Below are positions 44,993 through 55,430 of a stretch of 64,000 bases of DNA, in pieces. Every line of letters starts with the position of its first letter. Position 1 is the stretch's first letter. The notes beneath the pieces were generated by a model. That model ran no database searches and was not told where the DNA came from. It saw nothing but the letters and a program-made list of their open reading frames with translations. The DNA lies in contig CM037585.1 in the NCBI GenBank assembly GCA_021018995.1, positions 65,350,646 through 65,414,645 of the forward strand. Direction: 5' to 3'. A program made the translations under genes and the position numbers. The stretch is from Chloranthus sessilifolius. Taxonomy: Eukaryota; Streptophyta; Magnoliopsida; Chloranthales; Chloranthaceae.

Positions 44993-45660
44993 CACTAACT
45001 TTGTGAACAAGCGAATCAAAGCCTTTTGCAAGCAATATAAAATCAAACATCATCACTCATCACCATATCAGCTGCAAACCAATGGTGCCATGGAAGCTAC
45101 TAACAAAATAGTCATCCGCATTCTTGAGAAGATGGTCGTCACATACCAAGATTGGGGTGAAATGTTACCCTTTGCACTGTAGGCCTATAGAGCGTCGATT
45201 CGTACCGCTATAGGGGCAACACCGTTTTCCCTTGTGTATGGAACCGAGGCCATGTTATCAGTTGAAGTTGAAGTACCCTGTACATTCTCATCGAATCAGG
45301 TCTACCAGAGGCTGAGAAGGAGAGGTCCCGCTTTGAGTAGCTAAACCTGCTGGACGAGAAAATGCTACTGGCCTTGTGCCACACCCAGGTTTACCAAGGG
45401 CGAATCGCACGCACTTACAACAAACATGTTCACGGTCGAGATCTGAAAGTGGGTGATACTGTACTCAAGAAAATCTTTTCGTCTCTCCACGCCGATCCAA
45501 GAGGGAAATTCAAGCCCAGTCGGGAGGGACCTTATGTCATCTGAGTACTCCCTAGATACGCACTCCGCCTCGCCACCATGGACAGAGATCACTTTCCTGA
45601 GCCAATCAACGCTAGATATGTTGGACGATTCTATTCCTAAGTCTCCCACAGTAAAGTAAG
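44993..45660 (+). pseudogene. Integrase, C-terminal half (T)
   Basis: Continues the T integrase after B: NFVNKRIKAFCKQYKIKHHH, LQTNGAMEATNKIVIRILEK with the catalytic Glu, AYRASIRTAIGATPFSLVYG, then KVGDTVLKKIFSSLHADPRG, KFKPSREGPYVI from the C-terminal domain. Stops at about 45180 and 45540 and frame changes near 45290 and 45335. Confidence 0.85.
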
Positions 45661-46267
45661 TACTGATAAAAATGGATTTGTAACTACTTAAGGATACTTT
45701 GAAAAAGAGACCATCGTTCCAAAGCCAAGTAGCCAAAAAGTGTCCCTAAATGATGATACCCTTTGCTACACCCGTTGAGCCATTGGACTTTCTATCATAA
45801 ACCTTTCCCCAAAAAAGAAGACGGAAAAAGTGTATATACTAAACAAAAAAAAGAGAAAAAGAGTTGCCATCAAGTCCTAAAAAAAATCATAAAAGTGAAA
45901 TCCCAAAAAAGAGATTGTCTGAAAAGCAAAAGAACAAAAATAAGAAAAAAAAGTGGGGCATGTACAGTCAAAATCCCCCAAGGAAGAAGTGTATTATCGC
46001 AGTGGGAACCCAACCAAGGAAACTGTTTAAAATCCAAAATACCTTTAAAATTCCTAACCTATCCCATGACCACGATACATTCTAAGAAAAAGCCCTCTTT
46101 AAGCCCACAAGCAGCCACAGTATCCATTAAGTCAACACAAGCCAGGCTGAGAGACGACAGAAGAACTCCATCAAGTCAGCTATGACGGAATCGACGTCCA
46201 TGTCATGGCCTTTTGATAAAATAAAATAAAAGAAAAATAAAAAAATACAAGCTCAAAGCAAAAAATA
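45661..46267 (+). other. 3' region of T after integrase
   Basis: A/C-rich, Lys-rich low-complexity frames (45763-46185) with no recognisable domain. Confidence 0.45.
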
Positions 46268-46460
46268 TGTGGTGAAAACTCGAAAGGGCGCTATGGGTAA
46301 AAATAGTGAGCTTGTGTGGACCAGTGAAAACCTCAAAAGGCGCCTAGGGTAAAAAAGCATACCCATGGACGTAGTGACAACCTGAAAGGGTGCTACGGGT
46401 AAAAATGAGGGAAGCGATAGGCACGGTGAAATCCCGTCTTGGGCGCTGTGAGCAAAATGG
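46268..46460 (+). repeat. Four degenerate repeats in T 3' region (period about 52 bp)
   Basis: Units like GTGAAAACTCGAAAGGGCGC + TATGGGTAAAAA begin near 46271, 46325, 46376 and 46428. Repeats of this style are frequent between integrase and the 3' LTR in Tat elements. Confidence 0.75.
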
Positions 46461-46748
46461 TTGTAAAAGAAAATAGAGAAAGAAAAGAGAAAGTCATCAA
46501 TTACTCCCTCGGTTACAACCCTAATCCATATGATCCTCTTAGGCCGCTCATGTTTACTCAAATTGGGTCCCAACCAAGAATGCCTTCATAATTGCACTGT
46601 CAAACACATGACCCGAGGCAAGGATAAAAGGTTGATTCGATCCAAGGGGATGGGCATTCTGGACCTCACCCAGGTCCAACCTTGGAGGATTTTGACTATG
46701 CACAAATTTGGACCCGCTACATCCCCTCACGCTTAAGGTATCAAAGAA

Positions 46749-47225
46749 ATTTTTTGCGAAAGATAATAAATTTCCTTTCCCATTATCAGGCAGGCATTGT
46801 GCGCCATCCACCCGGGATGAGTGATTTGATTACCAAAGGGACCACATTTGCAAAAGATAATAAATTTTCCTTTCCCATTTTCAGGCTGGCATTGTGCACC
46901 CCTGACTTCAGGATGATTGGTCTGATGACTGGAAGGACCACATTTGCAAAAGATATTAAATTCTCCATTACCATTTTCAGGCTAGCACTGTGCGCCCCCC
47001 AGCCCAGGATGATTGATTTGATGACCGGAGGGACCACATTTTCAAAAGATAATAAATTTTCCTTTCCCATTTTCAACCCGACACTGTGCGCCCCCCACTC
47101 CGGGATGATTGGTCTGATAACCGAAAAGACCACGTTTGCAAAAGATAATAAATTTTCCTTTCCCATTTTTAGGTCGGCACTGTGTGCACCACGTCTCCAA
47201 TGGAATGATTGGCATGGTATCCCGG
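46749..47225 (+). repeat. Tandem array, exact 96-bp period, five units
   Basis: The block ACCACATTTGCAAAAGATAA recurs at 46841, 46937, 47033 and 47129, exactly 96 bp apart, with a first unit 94 bp upstream (near 46747) and a degenerate sixth near 47255. Because 96 is a multiple of three, both strands stay open across the array (46682-47392 plus, 46786-47268 minus). Tandem repeats in the 3' UTR of Tat elements are a known source of plant satellites. Confidence 0.92.
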
Positions 47226-47489
47226 TTAGCCCCTTTTCAAAAATAGAGAAAAGATCAAATTTATGCAAGAAAATAGATTTCCCTTTTTCATTTACATATC
47301 TGCACTATGCTCACACCACATCTCAAAAAATAACATATGTGATGCCTTGCGTACCTTCTTTTACAAAAATTAAAAAAAGAAAAAAAACATAAAGAAAATA
47401 TGTATACCCAAGAAAAATATTGGGCAGGGGTTCTTATGTGCCTTCATGTGGTAATTTGATCTATACAAAAAGATATGCGCAGGATGAAA

Positions 47490-49075
47490 TCAATGACCCA
47501 ACTCGCGCTTTAGGGCACATATCTCTGCATGTAAAGTGTCCTCCCGAACATCCCGCTCTGTCATCCAGCGTCCATGAAGACTCCTATACCGTTTCCTGGA
47601 GGCATCGGTAGCACCCAGAGAGTCACTCAAGGCTCCTTCCAGATGAAGGACCCCACACTCAGCTACATCAGCTCTGATTTCTATTGCCTCTGCTCTAACT
47701 TTTTATTTCTCTAATTGATCATGCAGAATTCGTTTCTCATCTACCAGCAGCTCAATATGGGATCGAAGCATTGACTCCTTCTTTGGCCAAGGCCCCTCCA
47801 CATCACTACTCTCTGGCAAATCCAAGTGATAAGTAGAAGGCCTATCAGATAATAGCCAAGTCTCATACTCTGGAGAGATCATAACTAAATTCCCCTGCTC
47901 TAAATCGCACATATGCGTCGATTGACATGTTTCCCAGAGAGCAGCTATCCTATCCAAGTCTCCAAGGGATCCCCGAGAGAAAATTAGTTGCATAAGGGTG
48001 GTGTTGCCATACCGGGCACCTGTTGAGAGCAACCAAACTGGCACAACACTAGATATGGGAAATAGTAAGTGCGGTCGATCAAACCAAGAAGAGTGATGCC
48101 CTCGCAACCCCTAGATCGAATTACCGGGAAAGCCCTGTCCAACCAAGGAAGTCTCCACACCAGTTCAGCGTCAACCAGCCAAACTTCAGCTCTTGTATAT
48201 TCCCCTGTGGCAGCTTGTGACATCAACTCAAGAAGCAGCGAGCCGCCTCACCGCGAATGACATAAAAGTGGGGCACGGGTCCTAAGATAACAAGATGCTC
48301 CCTAAGCTAAATTTGGAGCAAGACGGGACATCCCCGGAGGCCCTCCACCTTGCCCCAAGCAAAGGCATCAAGGCAGCGATAAAGCTCTGCCAGCACCATA
48401 TGCATCATGCAACGGCCTCCTCAATTCCGCCAAGACATCGCAGAGTGCAAGCCAGATACTCTCTCCCCCAATGTATAAAAGAACCTAGGAGATAAGGCAA
48501 AGGGCAAAGGCCTTCAGATTATGAGAGTTTTTGACCGACAATTTTCATAAGTTTCCCTCTCCAAAAAGATCTCTAGGAATTTCACCGAACACCTGGTGGG
48601 CCCACCAATGAGACTTTTCTCATAATCGGTTTTTTTCAAACCCAAAGTCATGTTTAGCATAACCCGATTTGGGCGGTACTCTGGCAAGGTCTCTATGTAG
48701 CTTCAGACCCGATAGATTTGAGAGCTCCTCGAGAGTAGGAGTTAACTCACAGTTCCCAAAATGGAAGACATGAGTGTCAACTTCCCAAAATGAAGCCGCT
48801 GCATAAATGAAATCCCAAAGAGGAGGAACTCCAAGGAAATACGAGAGATGGGCCAATCCAAGATGATCCAAACCCGCGAGCTCACTCTCATTCAAACTCT
48901 CAAGCCACTTCTTTAAAAATCTGGGCCCCATGCTCAAAGAGGGAAGTATAGTGGTCCCGGCCCGCGAGAGGCGGGGTCGGAAAGTGGGTCCATTGTCATA
49001 CAAAGATGTTCTCGAGATAAAATTCAATGTAGGACGATGGACCCACCCATGGGCAAGCAAAAAGAAAAATGACAA
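47490..49075 (-). pseudogene. Antisense gene 1: DUF7745-like plant retroelement-associated protein with coiled-coil end
   Basis: Minus-strand frames in order. 48620-49075: LKKWLESLNESELAGLDHLG, FWEVDTHVFHFGNCELTPTL and EELSNLSGLKL, a pattern typical of DUF7745/PMD-related plant proteins. A broken middle follows with RGCPVLLQI and LREHL near 48310, then 47984-48226 (VWLVDAELVWRLPWLDRAF, LLGLIDRTYYFPYLVLCQFG), then 47703-48107 in another frame (MISPEYETWLLSD). The end is a coiled-coil-like tail (KRYRSLHGRW, LHAEICALKRELGH) stopping at 47490. At least four frame changes or stops. The family name is from memory of sequence patterns; treat as tentative. Confidence 0.55.
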
Positions 49076-49159
49076 TAAAAAATACTAAGTCTAAATCAAA
49101 AGACGGAGAAATAAGTGCATTCTCGAGCTTAAAAGGCCCCACATTCCCCAGAAGGCACC

Positions 49160-49276
49160 TGGCGTGTATATTATACATGCCAAGCCATTTATCTCTAGAA
49201 TCTGCCTGGTGTGTGTATTACACACGCCAAGCCAATTCTCCCCCAGAGTTGCCTGGCATGTATATTACACACGCCA
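49160..49276. repeat. Three 23-nt quasi-palindromes at exact 47-bp spacing
   Basis: Imperfect inverted repeats of the form TGGCRTGTATA...ACACGCCA at 49160-49182, 49207-49229 and 49254-49276, each followed by AAGCC or a similar link. Each could fold as a short hairpin. They lie just upstream of antisense gene 1. Confidence 0.85.
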
Positions 49277-49279
49277 TAC

Positions 49280-49860
49280 CACTATTGCCACCCAAAGAGA
49301 AAAAGAGAGGGTAGGGGAGGTCCTTTTTGTTGGCCCCCTAGCTAGCCCACCTGCATTTCCTACGATTAATTTTTCAAGCATCACAGACCATATGCTGGGA
49401 TACAAGGAGTTAACATCTAACCGTCATATAACTTTCTTCTTTCAGGAAGAATCCGCACAGAGGTTAATGTCTTGGCCGGAATTAACCAAGGCATGGCTTG
49501 AGAAAAAAAAACCGAGCCCATCCTGCAAATGATCCAGTATACGACAGCAAGCAAAAGGGTGATAGAACATGCAATAAAAAAGAGGGCACTAACATTCATC
49601 CAGAAAAATTGAAAACCATCCAAAACATAGTGTCATATCATCCATTACATGTTTCCAAAACCAAAAAATGTATGTCCCAAGAGTCTAAAAATGTCTAATC
49701 AAATCAAAGCAGGTCTAATCCTTATCAACACCCTTGGATTTCTTATGACCGCGCGAGGTACTGTGGTATGTCCGAACCTCCCCTACCTGAGACCACGCCT
49801 GCGATAACCTCCTGAGCAACGATCGCGACTCCTCACGAGCGTGCTGTAAACATCATACCA
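49280..49860. other. Spacer between antisense genes 1 and 2, nothing recognised
   Basis: Short frames only, no domain or repeat that I recognise. Confidence 0.4.
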
Positions 49861-51075
49861 GGTGATCAGTTTGAGTAAAAGTAAGAGTAGCAAACTAAAA
49901 TGTCAGTGTCGATCAACAAAGCACTAACCATTTCCACATCCCGAAGACCTGCGATATTGAGATAATACATGGCCTGATTCATAGCCGACTCGTAGTTCTG
50001 CACAAAAGAAAAAAAAGAGATATCATCTATAGGGGCCATAAGCATCAAAACAGGCATTTCTCTGAAAAGGTAGTGTACGAGAAAGAAAACTCAACCCTGG
50101 GACCAGTTCAGGTGGGGGGGTCCGAACTGCTTCAGCAGATAGGCGGGCCCGCTCGGCAACATCAGCACATAAACTCAAAAGAAAGGCATCATGAAGGCAT
50201 TTGAAGGTCCCCTGAACCTTAGCAATCGAACTTCCAGAAGGACTCTTACCAGAGGGGTCTGAAGGACCAGCACCCATAGCCTCAGCAGGACTTGCCTCCG
50301 CCTCATCATCATCGTCAAAATCATCTCCCCCGTTGAACTATGGAAAGAAGCAAGGTTTCAGTCAGTGGAGACAAAATTGAATCAGAACCATTGGAAACAT
50401 GCCTAAAGAAAAAGGAGAACTACCTGAGATCACGGACAGTCAAAGGCTAAAAAGTTAGCGCCAAGTACAAAACTCGAAAGGAGGGACCGATAGGGCAGGG
50501 ACTCACACCACATCGAGTATCCCCCAGGCACGAGAAGATCATCAATAGAGACCACATGATGGAGGAATCTGGAGGAAAGCTCCTCGATAGTACCCTCAGG
50601 AGACATAAGATCCGTAGGAGGAGCCCACGACACGGTAAAATGATCTTGGTACTGATGTACCACTCTCTCCCCTAGGTAATATGCCCTAGACCAGGCCCCA
50701 TAAAAGAAAATGACACGACGATCAACCAAAAGGCGGGACGGGCCCACGGCAGCTCGGTCCCAAAGGGAGAACCAATGTACGGGTCAATTGGTCATAAGTT
50801 GATATGTATCCACACCTGCTTTGGGATCAGCAATGGTAAAGAGAATCCTATTAGTCAATAGACACCATCAAACCCCAAAAAAGGGGGAGAGAAGAGAAAA
50901 GTATCCATACCTGCTTTGGGATCAGCAAATCAAATTGGGACCTCAGGCCCAGCTCTAAATGCTTCATTCAGACATCCCTGCGGCGATTCTTGTGTCAGTT
51001 GCTCATAAGGGGATATGTGTAAGCATCGGAAAAAAGGCGAGGGTGACCAGGCTGGAAGTGCAAGTACCCCAAAAT

Positions 51076-51161
51076 CTGAAAAGAGCAGTAAACATAAAAG
51101 ATGTGTCAAAGGCAGGATGAATGACTAGCCAATAAACCAAGGGAAGTGAGTCAGGGGTTAC
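51076..51161 (-). other. Probable intron in antisense gene 2 (86 bp)
   Basis: Minus strand ...GCGATTGAG|GTAACC at 51161 to CTCTTTTCAG|ATTTTGG at 51076. Removing it joins FWPAIE to ILGYLHFQ in phase, as expected for a PMD protein. Confidence 0.6.
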
Positions 51162-51840
51162 CTCAATCGCAGGCCAGAAATCGATAATAGAATCTATGTC
51201 CCCAACTGAGGCTCGAGCCAATCAAGACATCAGCACGGTGTATCCAGCCCCGCCCCAGTCGTACCAGTGCACATTGTCCCAATTTCCTATAATACTAAGC
51301 AAGGACAATGAAACCCGACCTCCACTGTCATTGGCAAAAAGAGTCTTGCCCAAAAGGAAAAGGAGCGAGATGCGAGCCAACATCAAGGCACACCCAGGCT
51401 CAATGGGGATATCTTCATCCGACTGTCCCAGATCCACCAATTCGTTCTCACTATACAAATTGGCCAGCCAAGATAACTGAACATCAGTGCCATGCTTATG
51501 CTGAGAAGAGGGGTAATCCCCAATCAATTGAACCACCTCGTCCTGACGTGGTACGTGAAGGTTGGTCACCAGTGTGCCCCCTATCCTAATCCCCGTAATC
51601 ATCGACCAATTAACCAGGGTGATGGTCATCTCGGCTATCAACATGTGGACAGTCATAGTCTTAGGGTGAAAGCATTCAAGTAGGGCCTTCAAATTGGCCG
51701 AGTCACCCCCTCATGGCAGGACACAAAAGGAAATCCCCAAAACTGGCCTGGGCAAGGAGAAACTTCACAACCAGAGGAAGGTAGAGGTAAAAGCACTGGA
51801 GGTCGAACCAACCCCCACGAAATTTAATCGATGGCAAGGC

Positions 51841-51932
51841 CTGCATCAAAATAAAGAAGTATTAGATCCTGAAGATAAAGCAAGCTCGCACAAAGAAAAG
51901 ACAAAGCGACCAAATAAAACTTGTTTTATTAC
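51841..51932 (-). other. Probable intron in antisense gene 2 (92 bp)
   Basis: Minus strand GGCAAG|GTAATA at 51932 to TTTTGATGCAG|GCCTTG at 51841. Further donor/acceptor-like pairs lie near 50425 to 50340 (CAG|GTAGTT to CCATAG|TTC) and before 49998 (TTTTGTGCAG|AACTAC). Confidence 0.5.
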
Positions 51933-52029
51933 CTTGCCGGCAATCCCAAAGTTCGAGATATGCATGCGCTATTGATTAAGTAGTCCGGTATGGGATGCTC
52001 TTAGTTGAGTGTTCTAAACTGGTAAATTA

Positions 52030-52120
52030 TGTGACTGATCACCTGTCATGAACATGTTTGAGGCAGAAGAGCCATCTCGATCCACCCCCACCCATAGAAC
52101 CGGGTAGGGATACTGCACCC
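52030..52120 (+). other. Probable T2 linker fragment left of insertion D
   Basis: The sequence up to TACTGCACCC (52111-52120), joined to the base after 63230, aligns without gaps to T 22250-22290 at about two thirds identity (GGTAAAGGAGCGGCACCACA in T). This suggests that D split a second Tat copy here. The target duplication CACCC is at 52116-52120. Confidence 0.5.
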
Positions 52121-54742
52121 TGTAGAAACCCCAATTTTGCCCTCTCGGAGTAGACAAACCTCTTCGGTCAACCTTTGACCCTGCCCACGATCTCCAGAAA
52201 AGGACTGACCTTTTTTGAAGACCATAAAACCCTAAATATGGGGACCATTAAAGAAATAATAGTATATGGTTGAGACCCAGGTTGAATCAATAGCCCTGTG
52301 GCTCGGACCCGATCTGACCTGGGAAGATCCCGAATTTTGCGCACTTACAAATGAACGAAATTCGATTGAAGTGTGGATACACGCGCAAAATTGGCCCCAT
52401 TTGGGCCAGACTCGCTCATCTCGTGGACCACCAAAGGACTCGAATTACACGCATGGTACTATGCGCTTAATTTAGTTACATGAAGGCCTCTCTAGGCGCA
52501 ATTAGTCCCACTTGGACTGGGTACAGACTAACATGCACCCCCTAAAGTCCACGATTCCATGCATACACTCCTGCGCGGAATCAGTCCAGAATTGGACTGG
52601 GATTCTACTTCCCAAGACTACCCGAACTCCCCGATTTTACGCTAATATCCCTGCGTGGAATTGGATTTCACACAAAGTCACATGCACGGAAGTAGTTCCA
52701 AGGTACAATGGAACTAGGAGAACAATCTAGCTGGTCACTCCCGAGTTAGTGACCGACTCGCAGTGAATTAAGCGCATTACACTATGCGCGGAATTCAATT
52801 GAGCGCTTTGGGGCATGCGCGCAATCCACCTAATGCACACATGGACCCATACGCAGAATTAGCTCGATACCTATAAAAAGACCCCCTTCCACGCCGAAAC
52901 TCACAATTTTAAGAGGAATCTCTTCTCTCTCGAGCTCAAGCCTCTCCCACGAAGCTCGAGTTTCTCTCTGCGACACTAGGAGGAAGAAGCATTTAACTTC
53001 AGGTAATCTCTTTCTAGTTCTTAGTTTCTCTTTCTAATTCTAGTTCTTAGTTCTAGTTCTTAATTCCTAATTCCTAGTTCCTAATTTTCTAGCTCTAGAT
53101 CTTCATTCTTAATTTCAGGTTCTAGTTCTAGTTCCTAATTTCTTACATCTAGTTCATAGTCCTTAGTTCTAGTTCTAATTTTCAGGTCTTAACTCTTAAA
53201 TTCATAATTTTTTATTCCAAAATTTGCAATTCAAATTCAGTTTTACTTATACAAAATACCCCTTAGCCAACCGATTTGTCCAAGGGAGCTTACGGAGGGT
53301 ACCTGGGAATGGGGCCGATCCTCCCAAGCATAGTGGGCCTCATCCAACTTTTTTATAGGTTTAGCAGAAATAGGAGACTAGACTAGATTTACTATAGGCT
53401 ACCCTCTCCAAAAGTCCAAAAATCCTAGTCTTGGGACTATATGCTAAACACATAGCATACAATCAAGTATCAGCGGGTCTTCAATTTTCAATCCTGCACT
53501 TTTATGTATGGCTTATTTTGAAGTGAAAATAAAGTTCGATTGATGCAAAATTGGTCAGATTTAAAGCTAATCGAAGTAGCTTTCCAACGAGACAAAAAGC
53601 GAGTAATTCCTATAAGTATTGAAGAAGTTATGGTCAGTTTTCGGAAGTCGCATAGAAGGTGACAAACTTCAAGACTCCTAATTGAATTAGGATTAGTCCC
53701 TTTATTATTTTATTTTAGAAAATATTTATTTTAGAAAATAGGATTTGTTTCTTTTATTAGAAATAGGATTAGTATCCTTATTGTTTTAGACCTTTATGTT
53801 ATTCTTTTAGAAGAATTAGAAATAAGAGTAACACTAGGGTTAAGAATTGGAACATTTCTTTTATTTGAATTAGGAATTAGAGTTGCACTAGGATTCCTAG
53901 TTTTATGCACCTATAAATAGACCCCCCTACCCCACACACCACACATTCAATTCTCAAGTTTCTTCCCTCCAAGCTTAGGAATTTCGAGGATCTCTCTGTG
54001 GCGCTTGAAGGAGGGAGAAACACTCAGCTTCAGGTAATCTCTTCCGAGTTGTAGTTCTTAATTTTTAGTTCTAGATCTTAGTTCTTAATTTCCAGTTCTA
54101 GTTCTTAGTTCTTAGTTCTAGTTCTTAGTTTTAGTTTTTAGTTCTTAATTCTTAATTCTTAGTATCAATTCTTAATTCTTAATTTTTAGTTCAAATCCAG
54201 TCTTTAATTTCCAGTATTTACAAAATTTCCCTTAGCATAGTCGATCCTCCTAAGCATAATGGGCCACAACCCCTTGTCTAATTAGAGTAGCAATAGGAGG
54301 CTAAAGTAGCTAGAGTTAGAGTACTACTAGGAGACCCACAACTAATTAGAATCAGAGTAGGATTTGAAGACCAAACTAGTTAGATCATAGGCAACCCACA
54401 ACTACTGAAGTTGGCAGGCCGACGTTTAGTAAAGGAGTTTAACTCACACCCCACAACGTATTCGCGCTTGATCAGTGACGAGTTACAACATTGAAAAATA
54501 TTTGTAGCTGGCAATCGCAACAACCTAGGTATTCTCCATTTAAAAATCATCTTCCTTTATTTTTTCTGCAGTTAAATATTGTCCTTTCATTATCCTAATA
54601 TATCTCTGCAGGTGCATATAGAATAATCCCCTTTATTATCTTATCGCTTTTCACTAACCCTTACAAACAGAGTCCACTTGGGACAGAATTCGGCCCCTTC
54701 TTCCAAGGACCAAAAGGGACACAGAAAAAGTGCATACGAACA
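52121..54742 (+). repeat. 5' LTR of D with two promoter-like halves
   Basis: Starts TGTAGAAACCCC, ends CATACGAACA beside the primer site. Matches the right LTR from about 52346 to the end. CpG-motif array 52335-52860. Two TATA boxes, CTATAAAAAG at 52871 and CTATAAATAG at 53913, each followed by a short leader ending CTTCAG|GTAATC (53002, 54033) and then a degenerate TTCTAG/TTCTTA tract. Splice-acceptor-like TTTTTTCTGCAG ends at 54571 and ATATCTCTGCAG at 54611. Confidence 0.8.
52335..52860 (+). repeat. CpG-motif array in D 5' LTR
   Basis: About ten copies of a motif around TGCGCGGAATTA: CACGCGCAAAATTGG, TATGCGCTTAATT, TAGGCGCAATTAG, CCTGCGCGGAATCAG, CCTGCGTGGAATTGG, TATGCGCGGAATTC, CATGCGCGCAATCC, CATACGCAGAATTAG. 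The same set recurs in the right LTR (60810-61360). Confidence 0.8.
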
Positions 54743-54745
54743 AAC

Positions 54746-54763
54746 TGGCGATCGCGATGAGAC
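54746..54763 (+). promoter_or_regulatory. Primer binding site (D), tRNA-Arg type
   Basis: TGGCGATCGCGATGAGAC, three bases after the LTR. Resembles the TGGCGACTCCGCTGGGGA site of Tat/Ogre elements, diverged at several positions. Confidence 0.6.
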
Positions 54764-55430
54764 TCTTTTCGCCAGGGTTGCCCCATTTTAATTAGTTTGG
54801 TTTTTTTACCTTTCTGCTTTCTTTTTCATTTTGCACACGCTCACACTGTATACTAAAGTTTTCAAAAAAAAATAAAATAATAAAAAAATAAAAAAAATAA
54901 AAAAGGTTAGACAAAATAAAACTGCCAGGCATCAGGAAATTGAACTTTAATGATATTGACCAACCCTCATGGGGCCTCCCTAGCAGTCCCTGGTATAACG
55001 TTAGACCATCCCCATGGACAAGACAACATCGTAGTCGGGTATATATGGTTAGTGAGAGTGAAAAGTACCCCTTTGCTCCACAGAATACAAATGACAGTGA
55101 CAACAATGGAGAAAATGGTATTGAGTGAAGCTACCCCACTTGCCAAGTTATGGACCACATTGCCAATGCACTCACAAAAGGAGGAAAAGAAGCCGACACC
55201 TTGCCCCAGTCTCTGACTGACCTATACAAAGTTATAAAAGACCAGAGACAAGTTACTTTGAAAAGCAGATGAGAAGAAAGGACATCGATCCGTTCGACTA
55301 CTCCAACACATAACACACACCCTTCACACCTCCTACGATAACAACTGCCGAAGACAACCCTCTCCCGAGACACCTAAAAATGATACCACGATAAATACGA
55401 ACTACCTCCATCAATTTCTAGACAATTACA
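54764..55430 (+). pseudogene. Leader and gag N-terminus (D)
   Basis: Short frames (54940-55128, 54950-55216), A-rich at 54870-54905. The text HIANALTKGGKEADTL in a broken frame may be the gag N-terminus. No domain recognised. Confidence 0.35.

Larger units (their letters stand above)
6189..47400 (+). mobile_element. Element T: Tat-like Ty3/gypsy retrotransposon split by insertions A and B
   Basis: Three plus-strand pieces join in order: 6189-7394, 21908-25292 and 44993 to about 47400. Together they give protease, G-patch, linker, RT, RNase H, archaeal-type RNase H, integrase and a repeat-rich 3' region. The dual RNase H and G-patch-like tail are hallmarks of the Tat/Ogre/Retand group. Gag and the 5' LTR lie beyond insertion C to the left. 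The right boundary is not certain; the 47490-51965 antisense genes may belong to it. All reading frames are broken. Confidence 0.75.
49866..51965 (-). pseudogene. Antisense gene 2: plant mobile domain (PMD) gene with introns
   Basis: Minus-strand exon-like pieces. Near 51840-51700: ASFGDFLLC. 51692-51222: ALLECFHPKTMTVHMLIAEM, TITLVNWSMITGIRIGGTLV, CALMLARISLLFLLGKTLFA, NDSGGRVSLSLLSIIGNWDN, WYDWGGAGYTVLM. 51221-51162: DIDSIIDFWPAIE, continuing after an intron as ILGYLHFQPGHP. 50747-50430: VDRRVIFFYGAWSRAYYLGE and more. Then an acidic/Ser-rich part near 50330-50240 and NYESAMNQAMYYLNIAGLRD near 49997. The order and spacing match PMD (aminotransferase-like, MAIN/MAIL-type) proteins, which occur in host genes, MULEs and gypsy elements. 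One TGA at 51222 and frameshifts near 51712 and 51015 disable it. Confidence 0.65.

Noticed and set aside
46786-47268. 160-codon minus-strand frame over the 96-bp array
   Set aside because: Explained by a repeat period divisible by three; no domain. Kept only as a repeat.
46749-49276. CRISPR-like arrays (96-bp and 47-bp repeats)
   Set aside because: No unique spacers, plant nuclear context, and the repeats are whole tandem units.
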